Both the position numbers and the translations under genes were made by a program. Under the pieces are notes generated by a model. It had not been told where the DNA came from. It did no database searches and saw only the letters and a program-made list of their open reading frames with translations. Shown piece by piece: positions 15,798-23,793 of a DNA stretch of 31,512 nucleotides; the first letter of the stretch is position 1, and each line of letters starts with the position of its first letter. The stretch comes from an uncultured Erysipelotrichaceae bacterium (lineage in GTDB: Bacteria > Bacillota_I > Bacilli_A > RF39 > UBA660): NCBI GenBank assembly GCA_951801995.1, contig CATOOY010000004.1, positions 1-31,512 on the forward strand. The letters are read 5' to 3'.

Positions 15798-16184
15798 ACA
15801 GATTCACTAATATATCATTAGTTTTAACATAATAAAAATACTTATCTGAAAAAGTATCTTAGTGTAATTTTTATCAAATTATATAGATTATCATTTGGTA
15901 CAGTTCAATAATATTGTATTAATTTTTGTGCTAAATCGTGTTTGAATTATATATATTTTAAGTCAACAGGATATGGGAATGCACCATGAAACATTGAATA
16001 ACTTATAAAATAAGGATTTCTATTGCTTATAGTTGCACCTCCAACACTTTTCGCACTTGCGAAAAGAACCTTTTATACACATTTTTGGGTTCTAATTTCT
16101 TAAAAATATCTATTTTTGCCTTTATTTATAAGGATTTAGAAGAACCTTTTTTGAACCTACCTGCTTTTTTCTTACTTTTTATCG
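15798..16184. other. Non-coding arm of the inverted-repeat cassette
   Basis: About 390 bases without a credible gene. It holds a weak hairpin followed by T on the minus strand (near 15838-15864, ATACTT/AAGTAT), a perfect palindromic hairpin at 16047-16066, and several copies of AGAACC or its complement GGTTCT (near 16066, 16086, 16142, and GAACCT near 16153). Such repeats next to an inverted end resemble subterminal transposase-binding sites. Confidence 0.5.
16047..16066. repeat. Perfect 9-bp inverted repeat
   Basis: CTTTTCGCA, two bases, TGCGAAAAG. No T run follows closely on either strand, so it is more likely a protein-binding or structural site than a terminator. Confidence 0.8.
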
Positions 16185-16206
16185 ATTTTGGGTATAAGCT
16201 TCATTC
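16185..16206 (-). repeat. Terminal inverted repeat, right copy
   Basis: Exact reverse complement of 14042-14063. Immediately outside it is the orphan start region of the split pilin-like gene. Confidence 0.95.
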
Positions 16207-16212
16207 GCCCAT
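16205..16212 (-). pseudogene. Orphan first codons of the split pilin-like gene
   Basis: ATG GGC GA on the minus strand, preceded by GTTAACAAATAGTAAA, the same bases that precede the start of the other pilin-like gene (1454-1469). As it stands translation would read M-G-E and stop at TGA inside the cassette end. Confidence 0.8.
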
Positions 16213-16254
16213 TTTACTATTTGTTAACGCTTTAAAACCTACTTTCTTTTTTTT

Positions 16255-16283
16255 ATTATAATTTATTTTTAACATATTGTAAA
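16255..16283 (-). promoter_or_regulatory. Promoter of the split pilin-like gene
   Basis: Minus strand TTTACA (16283-16278), a 17-base spacer and TATAAT (16260-16255). It now points into the cassette end. Confidence 0.75.
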
Positions 16284-16290
16284 GTATATA

Positions 16291-16313
16291 AAAAGAGTAA
16301 TTTTTATTACCCT
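16291..16313 (-). terminator. Terminator of the arginine operon (after arcC)
   Basis: Minus strand AGGGTAAT, loop, ATTACTCT (one G-U pair) followed by TTTT, 18 bases beyond the arcC stop. Confidence 0.75.
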
Positions 16314-16330
16314 TTCATAATTTTTTATTC

Positions 16331-17254
16331 TTAATTTTTTATAATTTGTGTTATTTCCTTCTCTGTAAAAACATTTTCTATATTATCTAATGCTGTAATA
16401 ATAGATTTCCCATTTGTATTTTTTGCAAAGGAAATTGCTGCTTCTATTTTAGGAAGCATACTTCCTTTCGCAAAGTGTCCTTCTTCTATATATTTTTCTG
16501 CTTCTTCTACTGTTATTTTATCAATTTTTTGCGCTTTTTCTGTTCCATAGAAAATTTCTGCTTGCTTAATATTTGTCAAAATAATAAATATATCTGCATT
16601 TAATTTTTGGGCTAATAGGGAAGATGCTAAATCTTTATCAATTACTGCACTTGCACTTTCTTCTCCCTCTTTGTAAATTGGAATTCCACCACCACCACAA
16701 GTGATTACAATATTTTTCTCTTCTACCAATTTTTCAATAGTATTTATTTGCACAATTTCTATTGGTTTAGGACTCGCTACTACTTTCCTATACCCTCTAC
16801 CAGCATCTTCTTTATAAATTTCTTTTGTTTTATTCATCATTTTTTCTGCCATTTCTTTGCTATAGAATGGTCCTACTGGTTTGGTTGGGTTTTCAAATGC
16901 TTTATCCTTTTTATCTACTATTACTTCTGTAATAATAGTAGTTACATTTTTATTTATTCCATTTTCTTTTAATGATTCTCTCATTTTTTTTTGTAAATGA
17001 TAGCCAATATATCCTTGACTCATAGCTGTACATTCTGGAAATGGCATATAAGGGATATCTTTGTTTTCATAAGAATCTTCAAAGGCAAGATTTATTACTC
17101 CTACTTGTGGTCCATTTCCATGTGTTAAGATAATATCGTGTCCCTCTTTTATAAAAGGTATAATTTTATTTACTGCCTTTTTTATTAATTTTTGTTGTTC
17201 TAATGGATTATTGCCTAGAGCATTTCCTCCTAAGGCAATTACAATTTTACTCAT
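16331..17254 (-). CDS. arcC: Carbamate kinase (307 aa)
   Basis: Last step of the arginine deiminase pathway: carbamoyl phosphate plus ADP gives ATP, CO2 and ammonia. Seen: the N-terminal ALGGNALG and LTHGNGPQVG of the amino-acid-kinase fold; VKVVASPKP-like RKVVASPKPIEI; VITCGGGGIPI near 190-200; DKDLASSLLA; and FAKGSMLPKIEAA near the end. The length is normal. It is preceded by AAAGGAGAAAAT and separated from the exchanger gene by 49 bases containing a hairpin. It is the final gene of the operon, followed by a terminator. Confidence 0.97.
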   Translation of the reverse strand: MSKIVIALGGNALGNNPLEQQKLIKKAVNKIIPFIKEGHDIILTHGNGPQVGVINLAFEDSYENKDIPYMPFPECTAMSQGYIGYHLQKKMRESLKENGINKNVTTIITEVIVDKKDKAFENPTKPVGPFYSKEMAEKMMNKTKEIYKEDAGRGYRKVVASPKPIEIVQINTIEKLVEEKNIVITCGGGGIPIYKEGEESASAVIDKDLASSLLAQKLNADIFIILTNIKQAEIFYGTEKAQKIDKITVEEAEKYIEEGHFAKGSMLPKIEAAISFAKNTNGKSIITALDNIENVFTEKEITQIIKN

Positions 17255-17277
17255 ATTTTCTCCTTTCTAAGATAAGA

Positions 17278-17303
17278 AAATAGCAATTTTTCTTTTGCTA
17301 TTT
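17278..17303 (-). terminator. Intercistronic hairpin between the exchanger gene and arcC
   Basis: A perfect 9-bp stem AAATAGCAA/TTGCTATTT (17278-17286 with 17295-17303) followed on the minus strand by TCTT, not a full T run. It may act as a partial terminator or RNA stabiliser that sets arcC below the upstream genes. Confidence 0.5.
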
Positions 17304-18737
17304 TTATAAAAACATCATGGCAAGTGTTAAAATAATAATATTTACTAGTGCGATTGTAAGAACTACTTTTAAAGCCCATTTTACCCATGTTGAATATTCT
17401 ACTTTAGCAAGTGCTAATCCTCCCATAATAGCGCCACATGTTGGAGTAATTAAATTTACTAGTCCATTTGCAGCTACAAATGTCATGATAGTTCCTTCTA
17501 CACTATATCCAAGTTTAGAAGCAAGAGGTCCCATAATTGGTGTAGATAAAGAGGCAAGTCCTGAGCTAGATGGTACCAAAATAGATAATACAACATGAAG
17601 TAGGTAATTAAGGGGTGCGAATATAGTAGCAGAAACATTTGATAAGGCATCTGCTGCATTATAGATAATATAATTATCTAAATGTGTTTTTGTCATTAAA
17701 ACACTTGCACCTCTTGCGATGGCAATAATAAGAATAACTCCTACCATATCATCTGCACCATCTATGAAGGTATCTACTAATTCTTTTTCTTTCATACCAT
17801 TTATGATTCCTATGATGATTGCCATGATTAGAAACCATAATGCTGATTCATAGAAATACCAATTTCCAAGTGAACTGCCTGTAAGCCATCCTGTAAATTT
17901 ATCAAAAATTGTAATATTAAATTCTCCCCATGGAATAAATCCTATAATCATAATTATAAAAGTAAGTGCGAATAAAATAAGTGTTATTTTTTGTTTTGTA
18001 CTAAGTTTTACTTCTTTTTCTTTTACATCTCCATATGTTTTTTCCATGTTTTTTTGTTCACGTAAGGATAAAATAGTAGAACCTTTTTTCTCTTTTACTT
18101 TTTTAGCATAACGCATAACGAAGAAAATAGAGATAAGAAGAGATGTTATCCATAAAGTTGCACCTAGAGCAATGATGATTCCTTGATTGACCACTATACC
18201 TTCTGGTAGTGCACTTACGGCTGCTCCTACAGCAAATGGATTTACAGTAGAGCCAAGTACGCCTGATCCTGCACCTAATAAAACAATAGCAGATGATACG
18301 ACTGTATCCATTCCTGCTGCTACCATAGTGGCTGCTAATAAAGCATAAAATCCAACTGTTTCTTCTAACATTCCATAAGTAGTTCCTCCGATAGAGAATA
18401 TGGTCATTAAAATAGGAATTAAAATTAATTCTCTTCCTTTTAATTTTTTAACAAGAACTTGTATTCCTGTTTCTAGGGCTCCTGTATGTGTGATGATGGC
18501 TAAGAACCCACCTAGTATCATTACAAAAATACTAACGTCTATTGCATTTTCAAATCCTAGTATAGGAGACATTAATATATCTGATAATGAGGCTGATTTT
18601 ACACCACTGCCATTTATTATTTCTCCTTCTAGAAATTTAGCATTTGGTATGAAATGTGTTAAGATACCAAGTGCAAAAATTAATATTAAAATAATGGAAA
18701 ATGATGTTAACATCAAATTTCTTTTTTTCTTTTCCAT
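17304..18737 (-). CDS. YfcC/ArcD2-type membrane exchanger, probable arginine-ornithine antiporter (477 aa)
   Basis: Polytopic membrane protein with about 12 hydrophobic segments of the YfcC (C4-dicarboxylate anaerobic carrier-like) family. Seen: the repeated glycine-rich halves GGTTYGMLEETVGFYALL with GSGVLGSTVNPFAVG, and later PSSSGLASLSTPIMGPLA with NLITPTCGAIMGGLALA, which are typical of this fold. The family includes arginine/ornithine exchangers in arc operons. Substrate is inferred from position between argF and arcC. It starts 9 bases after argF with a TAGGAGG ribosome site. Exchanging external arginine for internal ornithine would make the pathway cost-free in transport energy. Confidence 0.9.
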   Translation of the reverse strand: MEKKKRNLMLTSFSIILILIFALGILTHFIPNAKFLEGEIINGSGVKSASLSDILMSPILGFENAIDVSIFVMILGGFLAIITHTGALETGIQVLVKKLKGRELILIPILMTIFSIGGTTYGMLEETVGFYALLAATMVAAGMDTVVSSAIVLLGAGSGVLGSTVNPFAVGAAVSALPEGIVVNQGIIIALGATLWITSLLISIFFVMRYAKKVKEKKGSTILSLREQKNMEKTYGDVKEKEVKLSTKQKITLILFALTFIIMIIGFIPWGEFNITIFDKFTGWLTGSSLGNWYFYESALWFLIMAIIIGIINGMKEKELVDTFIDGADDMVGVILIIAIARGASVLMTKTHLDNYIIYNAADALSNVSATIFAPLNYLLHVVLSILVPSSSGLASLSTPIMGPLASKLGYSVEGTIMTFVAANGLVNLITPTCGAIMGGLALAKVEYSTWVKWALKVVLTIALVNIIILTLAMMFL

Positions 18738-18746
18738 TTTTACCTC

Positions 18747-19751
18747 CTACATTTTTTCTTTTGTGTCATTTAAGCTTGCAAACATTACTGCTTTAATCGT
18801 ATGTAATCTATTTTCTGCTTGATCCATTACTTTAGAACAGTTTGATTCAAAAACTTCATCTGTTACTTCCATTTCTTTTACTCCAAATTTATCAAACATT
18901 TCTTTTCCAATTTTTGTTTTTGTATCATGAAAAGATGGTAAGCAATGAAGGAAAATAACATCTTTGTTTGCTAAATTTATAGCTTCTTGGTTTACTTGAT
19001 ATGGTTTTAATTCTTTAATTCTCTTTTCCCATATTTCTTCTTTTTCCCCCATAGAAACCCATACATCTGTATAAATAATATTGGCATTTTTTACACCTTC
19101 TTTTACATTATCTGTAAGGGTAATGGTACAATTGTTTTTTGTGGCTATTTCTCTACATGTTTTTACAAGTCCTTCTTTCGGAAATAAATCTTTTGGAGCA
19201 CAGCAAGTAAAATTTAACCCCATTTTTGCACAGGCTACCATTAAAGAATTTCCAACATTATTTCTTGCATCTCCCATATAAGTAAAATTTAAACCTTCTA
19301 AATGCCCAAAATTTTCTTCTATAGTCATTAAATCTGCTAACATCTGTGTTGGGTGAAATTCATCTGTGAGTCCATTCCAAACAGGTACAGAGGAATTTTC
19401 TGCAAGTTCTTCTACAATATCTTGACTAAATCCTCTATATTCAATACCATCATACATTCTAGCAAGTACTCTTGCTGTATCTTTTATACTTTCTTTTTTT
19501 CCCATTTGTGAACCTGTTGGTCCTAGGTAAGTTGTTCCCATTCCTAGATCTTTGGCTCCTACTTCAAATGCGCATCTTGTTCTTGTGGAATCTTTCTCAA
19601 ATAAAAGTACTACGTTTTTTCCTTTTAAATAAGGATGTAATTCTTTGTTTTGTTTCTTTTTTTTGAATTCTTTAGCAAGTGATAGTAAGTAACATATTTC
19701 TTCTTTACTATAATCTAATAGTTTTAAAAGGTCTCTTCCATATAAATTCAT
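18747..19751 (-). CDS. arcB: Ornithine carbamoyltransferase, catabolic (334 aa)
   Basis: Converts citrulline plus phosphate to ornithine and carbamoyl phosphate in the arginine deiminase pathway. Seen: carbamoyl-phosphate loop DSTRTRCAFEVG near 53-64, the FHPTQMLADL motif near 132-141, the ornithine-binding segment near NNVGNSL, and HCLPSFHD near 270. The length is normal for OTC. It follows arcA by one base and precedes the YfcC exchanger gene, so the catabolic direction is likely. The fold is shared with biosynthetic ArgF; only context distinguishes them. Confidence 0.96.
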   Translation of the reverse strand: MNLYGRDLLKLLDYSKEEICYLLSLAKEFKKKKQNKELHPYLKGKNVVLLFEKDSTRTRCAFEVGAKDLGMGTTYLGPTGSQMGKKESIKDTARVLARMYDGIEYRGFSQDIVEELAENSSVPVWNGLTDEFHPTQMLADLMTIEENFGHLEGLNFTYMGDARNNVGNSLMVACAKMGLNFTCCAPKDLFPKEGLVKTCREIATKNNCTITLTDNVKEGVKNANIIYTDVWVSMGEKEEIWEKRIKELKPYQVNQEAINLANKDVIFLHCLPSFHDTKTKIGKEMFDKFGVKEMEVTDEVFESNCSKVMDQAENRLHTIKAVMFASLNDTKEKM

Positions 19752-19752
19752 T

Positions 19753-20979
19753 TTAATCCTCCCTTATTAGTGGCATACTCATACATCTTGGTCCTCCACG
19801 TCCTCTTGATAATTCAGCACTATGCATTTCTAATACTTTGATTCCATGTTCTTTTAATACTTCATTTGTTATATTATTTCTATCATATACAATTACAGTG
19901 CCAGGTGCGATACATAATGTATTGGATCCATCATTCCATTGTTCTCTTTCAGCTGCTACTTTATCGCCTCCTGCGCAAGGAATAAGTGTAATTTTTCTAT
20001 CTAGATAAAATTCTAAGATGTTTTCTAGTGAATCATTTATTTCTTTTACATTTAAATCTTCATCACTATCTGGGTCATCCCCTTCTGTTATTTCAAATAC
20101 TTTTAGTGTATCCATAATCCCAGGATGGTATGTAAATTTGTCATAATCAATTTGGGTGAAGACTGTATCTAGATGCATGAAGGCACGACTATTTGGAATA
20201 TTAAAGGCTAGAATAGTATCAATTTTGGCATCTTTATCTTTAAAAATATTTTTGGCTAAATCATCAATGGCTTCTGCTTCTGTTCTTTGTGATATTCCTA
20301 CAGCTAATATATGATCATTTAGATTTAATACGTCTCCTCCTTCTATATGATGGGCTAATGTACGATCATAGTATTTATCTACTTTATAATCTTTGTGATA
20401 TTTAAATATATAATCAGCATAAATGGTTTCTCTATTTCTTGTTACAGAATACATTTTATTTAGTGCAACACCATTTCCTATGGATGCAAATGGGTCTCTT
20501 GTAAAATATAAATTAGGCATTGGATCTGCTAAAAACTCTGATTCTTCTGTTACTAAATCTACTAATGATTTTTCTATTTCTCTTTTTTTTCTGTCTAATT
20601 CTCTTATTTGAATACCTTCCATTGTTTTTAAGACAAGTTCTTTGGAATTTTTAAAACTGTTTAAATATTCAAATACTAAGTGTTTATACTTAGGGGTACG
20701 AATTCCTGCTTCATAGATAAACTGTTTTATAAATGTTTCTCTTACTTCTTTATCTTCTATTACTTCTGCCATTAAATCTTCTAAAAAAACAACTTCTACG
20801 TCATTTTCTCTTAATATACGTACAAATTCTTCATGTTCTTTTTTGGCATCCGGTAAATATGGGATATCATCAAACAATAACCTTGATAGGGTGTCTGGTG
20901 TTAGATTTAAAAGTTCATTTCCTGGCTTGTGTAATAGTACTTTTTTTAGTGGTTTAATTTCGCTTGTTACGTGTATCAT
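19753..20979 (-). CDS. arcA: Arginine deiminase (408 aa)
   Basis: Hydrolyses arginine to citrulline and ammonia; first enzyme of the pathway. Seen: NLYFTRDPFAS near 160-170, the AHHIEGGDVL segment near 213-222, MHLDTVFT near 274-281, and the active-site cysteine in RGRGGPRCMSMPL near the C-terminus. All guanidinium-modifying core residues are present and the length is normal. The ribosome site AAGGAGGAAAT lies directly before the ATG. It is joined to the ABC transporter upstream without a terminator (63-base gap) and to argF/arcB downstream by one base. Confidence 0.97.
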   Translation of the reverse strand: MIHVTSEIKPLKKVLLHKPGNELLNLTPDTLSRLLFDDIPYLPDAKKEHEEFVRILRENDVEVVFLEDLMAEVIEDKEVRETFIKQFIYEAGIRTPKYKHLVFEYLNSFKNSKELVLKTMEGIQIRELDRKKREIEKSLVDLVTEESEFLADPMPNLYFTRDPFASIGNGVALNKMYSVTRNRETIYADYIFKYHKDYKVDKYYDRTLAHHIEGGDVLNLNDHILAVGISQRTEAEAIDDLAKNIFKDKDAKIDTILAFNIPNSRAFMHLDTVFTQIDYDKFTYHPGIMDTLKVFEITEGDDPDSDEDLNVKEINDSLENILEFYLDRKITLIPCAGGDKVAAEREQWNDGSNTLCIAPGTVIVYDRNNITNEVLKEHGIKVLEMHSAELSRGRGGPRCMSMPLIRED

Positions 20980-21041
20980 ATTTCCTCCTTTTTTCTATTG
21001 TTTCCTGTTTTTTCCATTTTATTCATTTAATACATCCTTTC

Positions 21042-21761
21042 TTATATGTTTATTTTGGACAGAAATGTTTGTAATCTTTTTGACTTTGGATGAGAGAAAA
21101 TTTCTGATTTTGTTCCTTCTTCTACTATTTCTCCTTCATCCATAAAAAGAATTCGAGTTGCAAATTTTTTGGTAAAATTCATTTCATGTGTAACTACTAT
21201 CATGGTCACTTCCCTGTGTGCTAAGGTCATCATGAGGTTTAATATATCTTCTATCATTTCAGGATCTAGAGCTGATGTGGGTTCATCAAAAAGCATAATA
21301 TCTGGATTCATCATAAGTGATCTTATAATGGCTATTCTTTGTTTTTGTCCTCCAGAAAGTGTGTTTGGATAATCTTCTTTTTTGTCATATAAATCTACTT
21401 CTTTTAAAAGGGATTCTGCTTTTTTTATAGCTTCTTCTTTGGAGTATAGTTTTGCTTCTTTGGGTGCTAATAAAAGATTTTCGATAACTGTTAAATTTTC
21501 AAATAAATAAAAACTTTGAAAAACCATTCCTATTTTTTTTCTTTTTTCTTCTATATTTTTATTATTTAATTCTTCCCCTTCAAAAATGATTTTGCCTTTG
21601 CTTGGTACTTCTAATAAATTCATACACCGAAGAAGGGTACTTTTTCCACTTCCTGAAGGGCCTATAATGGCTATTCTTTCTCCTTTTTTTATTTTTAGAT
21701 TTATATTTTTTAATACTTCATTTTTTCCAAAAGTTTTGGATACATTTTTAATTTCTAACAT
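21042..21761 (-). CDS. Amino-acid ABC transporter ATPase, GlnQ/ArtP-type (239 aa)
   Basis: Energises import across the membrane. Seen: Walker A GPSGSGKST near 32-40, Q-loop MVFQSF, signature LSGGQKQRIAI near 135-145, Walker B ILMLFDEPTSALDP and the switch VVTHEM. This is the polar amino-acid uptake group. It overlaps the permease gene by 14 bases. Arginine is inferred as the substrate from the arc genes following. Confidence 0.95.
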   Translation of the reverse strand: MLEIKNVSKTFGKNEVLKNINLKIKKGERIAIIGPSGSGKSTLLRCMNLLEVPSKGKIIFEGEELNNKNIEEKRKKIGMVFQSFYLFENLTVIENLLLAPKEAKLYSKEEAIKKAESLLKEVDLYDKKEDYPNTLSGGQKQRIAIIRSLMMNPDIMLFDEPTSALDPEMIEDILNLMMTLAHREVTMIVVTHEMNFTKKFATRILFMDEGEIVEEGTKSEIFSHPKSKRLQTFLSKINI

Positions 21762-22443
21762 TTTTATTTAGTATCCTTTCTACTCTTTTTAATATTTTTG
21801 AAAGCCCTAATGTCATTATTAAATATAAGAAAGCTACTATGATAAGAGGAAAAAAATAGTCGTAAGTTGTAGAAGCAATGATATCTGATGCTTTGGTTAA
21901 TTCTATAATTCCAATGTATCCTGCAACAGAGGTTTCCTTTACAAGTGTTATAAATTCGTTTCCTAGTGCAGGTAGAATATTTCTTATTGCTTGTGGTAAA
22001 ATGATGTTTTTTACAATCGAGAAATAGGATAGGCCTAAAGAATATGCTGCTTCTATTTGTCCTTTTTCTATGGAATCTATTCCTGCTCTTATGATTTCTG
22101 CTACATAGGCAGCTGAATTCATCCCAAAAGCAATCATTCCTACTAGTACTATATCTATATTTACTGTTCTAAAAATAATATAATAAAGAATCATTAATTG
22201 TAATAAAACGGGTGTTCCTCTAATTATAGCAATATAGATTTTACTTATGTGTGATAAAAACTTTAATTTTCCTTTTTCTTTATGATAATGAATACTTAAA
22301 GCTAATATAATTCCTAAGGCAACCCCTAATATAACAGCTAGAAAGGAAATCAGGATGGTATTTTTTAATCCTTCTAAAATAAATTCATAGCGGTTTTCAT
22401 ACACTAATGAATGATAGAGTGAATCTTTTATATCCCTTATCAT
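21748..22443 (-). CDS. Amino-acid ABC transporter permease, HisM/GlnP type (231 aa)
   Basis: Membrane channel subunit. Seen: five hydrophobic helices, RGTPVLLQLMILYY near 75-88, and the EAA loop EAAYSLGLSYFSIVKNIILPQA near 131-152, which contacts the ATPase. The ATG follows the binding-protein stop directly. Together with its neighbours it makes a complete importer. Confidence 0.95.
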   Translation of the reverse strand: MIRDIKDSLYHSLVYENRYEFILEGLKNTILISFLAVILGVALGIILALSIHYHKEKGKLKFLSHISKIYIAIIRGTPVLLQLMILYYIIFRTVNIDIVLVGMIAFGMNSAAYVAEIIRAGIDSIEKGQIEAAYSLGLSYFSIVKNIILPQAIRNILPALGNEFITLVKETSVAGYIGIIELTKASDIIASTTYDYFFPLIIVAFLYLIMTLGLSKILKRVERILNKNVRN

Positions 22444-23169
22444 TTAGTTTTCTCCTATATACTTTAATGTATATTTTTCTATATTTCCTTCACGCATTTC
22501 TTTTTTTAATACTTCGTTTATTTTATTTAATAATTCTTTATTTCCTTTTTTTACAGCCATACCATACTTATCTGTAAATAAAATTCCTTCTATTATGGTA
22601 AGTTCTTTATTTTTTTCTACTAATTTTTTAGCTGGAAGAGAGTCCATGATAATTAAATCTGCTTTTCCACTTTTTACATCCTCTGTGGCTGTTAAATATT
22701 TTTTATGAGAGGTTATTTTTGCCTTTTTGTAATGTTTTTTTGCATAAGAGTCTGCTACTGTACCTAATTGGACTGCTATTTTTTTTCCGTCTAATTCTTC
22801 TATTTTAATATTGCTACCTTTTTTTACAACTACAACTTGATTGGAGACTGCATATTCTACTGTAAAATCTACTTCTTTTTTTCTTTCTTCTGTTATACTA
22901 AATCCTGCTGCGGCAAAGTCTGCTTTCCCACTTTTTAATTCATTTGTAATAGCATCAAAGGCAACGTCTTTAATTACTAACTTTTTATTTAAGGAGGAGG
23001 CTACTTTTTTTGCTAATTCTATATCTACTCCTACTATTTCTCCATTTTTATAAAATTCATAAGGCGCAAAGCCAGATTCTGTTACCATAACAAGTGTATC
23101 CTTTTTATGGGTACATCCTACTATATAAAGTAGTAACATCATCACAATTGCTCCTTTTAAATATTTCAT
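22444..23169 (-). CDS. Amino-acid-binding lipoprotein of the ABC importer (241 aa)
   Basis: Extracellular solute-binding protein of the SBP_bac_3 family. Seen: a lipoprotein signal with lipobox LYIVGC (Cys19), FAPYEFYKNGEIVGVDIELAK near 35-55, the DFAAAGFSITEERK region near 84-97, AVQLGTVADSYAK near 133-145 and the MAVKKGN end region. These are typical of polar amino-acid receptors. First gene of the apparent seven-gene arginine operon. Substrate inferred from context. Confidence 0.94.
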   Translation of the reverse strand: MKYLKGAIVMMLLLYIVGCTHKKDTLVMVTESGFAPYEFYKNGEIVGVDIELAKKVASSLNKKLVIKDVAFDAITNELKSGKADFAAAGFSITEERKKEVDFTVEYAVSNQVVVVKKGSNIKIEELDGKKIAVQLGTVADSYAKKHYKKAKITSHKKYLTATEDVKSGKADLIIMDSLPAKKLVEKNKELTIIEGILFTDKYGMAVKKGNKELLNKINEVLKKEMREGNIEKYTLKYIGEN

Positions 23170-23195
23170 ATATTTTCCTACCCTTTATTTTTTTT

Positions 23196-23224
23196 ATTGT
23201 AACACCTTTTGAAAGTCAAGTAAA
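23196..23224 (-). promoter_or_regulatory. Putative promoter of the arginine uptake and catabolism operon
   Basis: Minus strand TTTACT (23224-23219), a 17-base spacer and TACAAT (23201-23196), about 30 bases before the start. An overlapping TTGACT/TAAAAA pair is also possible. No clear ARG box is seen. Confidence 0.55.
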
Positions 23225-23314
23225 GCTACAGTTTGTAAATTTTGTATACTAAATGTATCACCTATGTAAAGAAGAGGAATACAATAAACTAGGAAATAAA
23301 AGGAGGTATGTTTT

Positions 23315-23743
23315 TTGAAGAAAATTTTATTTTCTATAGGAATACTTGTTGTTATTGCTGTTTCTGTTTTCTTTATTCTTACTAATAAGGAAGAAAAAGA
23401 ACTAAAAAAAGTAAAAGTTGCAGAGGTAACACACAGTATCTTTTATGCTCCACAATATGTGGCAAAATCACTTGGATATTTCGAGGAAGAAGGGCTAGAT
23501 GTTGAACTTATCCTTACCCCTGGTGCTGATAAGGTTACAGCTGCTGTTTTATCTGGGGATGTTCATATTGGTTTTTGTGGAAGTGAAGCTACTATTTATG
23601 TATATAATGGTGGAGAGAAGGATTACTTAGTAAATTTTGCTGGTCTTACAAAAAGAGATGGAAGTTTTCTTGTTTCTAGGGAAAATATAAAAGATTTTAA
23701 ATTAGAAGATGTCAAAGGAAAAAGTATCATCGGTGGCAGAAAG
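23315..23743 (+). pseudogene. 5' part of an SsuA/NMT1-type ABC binding protein, cut by the 5-kb element
   Basis: The first 143 codons of a solute-binding protein. Start TTG is placed eight bases after a perfect AGGAGG (an out-of-frame ATG lies between). Seen: a membrane/signal helix (residues 5-23) without a lipobox cysteine, then VAEVTHSIFYAPQYVAKSLGYFEEEGLDVEL, GDVHIGFCGSEATIYV and GKSIIGGRK, matching the NMT1/SsuA family up to its conserved GGRKGG-PEMTLE turn. The frame runs into the element and stops at 23800 with 18 foreign residues. The rest of the gene lies at 28748-29305. The joined product would be about 329 aa, a normal family length. Confidence 0.9.
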
Positions 23744-23762
23744 GGGGTATACCTTTTTAGAG
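23737..23762. other. attL-like junction of the 5-kb element
   Basis: Host sequence ...CAGAAAG, core GG (23744-23745), then element sequence GGTATACC and TTTTTAGAG. The element-side TTAGAG is the inverse of CTCTAA at the other junction. Core position inferred from frame restoration. Confidence 0.7.
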
Positions 23763-23767
23763 ACAAT

Positions 23768-23793
23768 AAAAAAATCATCTTTAAAATGATTTT
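23768..23793 (-). terminator. Terminator after the serine recombinase
   Basis: Minus strand AAATCAT, a 7-base loop and ATGATTT (arms 23792-23786 and 23778-23772), followed by TTTT. It lies between the recombinase stop and the element end. Confidence 0.75.

Larger units (their letters stand above)
14039..16206 (-). mobile_element. 2.2-kb cassette with 22-bp inverted ends carrying a Fic toxin-antitoxin pair and an MBL-fold gene
   Basis: Bounded by perfect inverted repeats (14042-14063 and 16185-16206). The outer flanks join to rebuild the pilin-like gene in frame. Contents: VbhA-like antitoxin, Fic protein and MBL-fold protein, all on the minus strand, plus about 400 bases of non-coding left arm. 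No transposase or recombinase is inside, so it would be non-autonomous, mobilised in trans. No convincing target-site duplication is seen; a few bases at the right end (TCTA) are not explained by the repeats. Confidence 0.8.

Noticed and set aside
14042..16206. Invertible DNA switch between the two 22-bp inverted repeats
   Set aside because: Flipping the segment would not bring the pilin start codon next to its body, and no invertase lies inside or beside it. Insertion with possible excision explains the flanks better.
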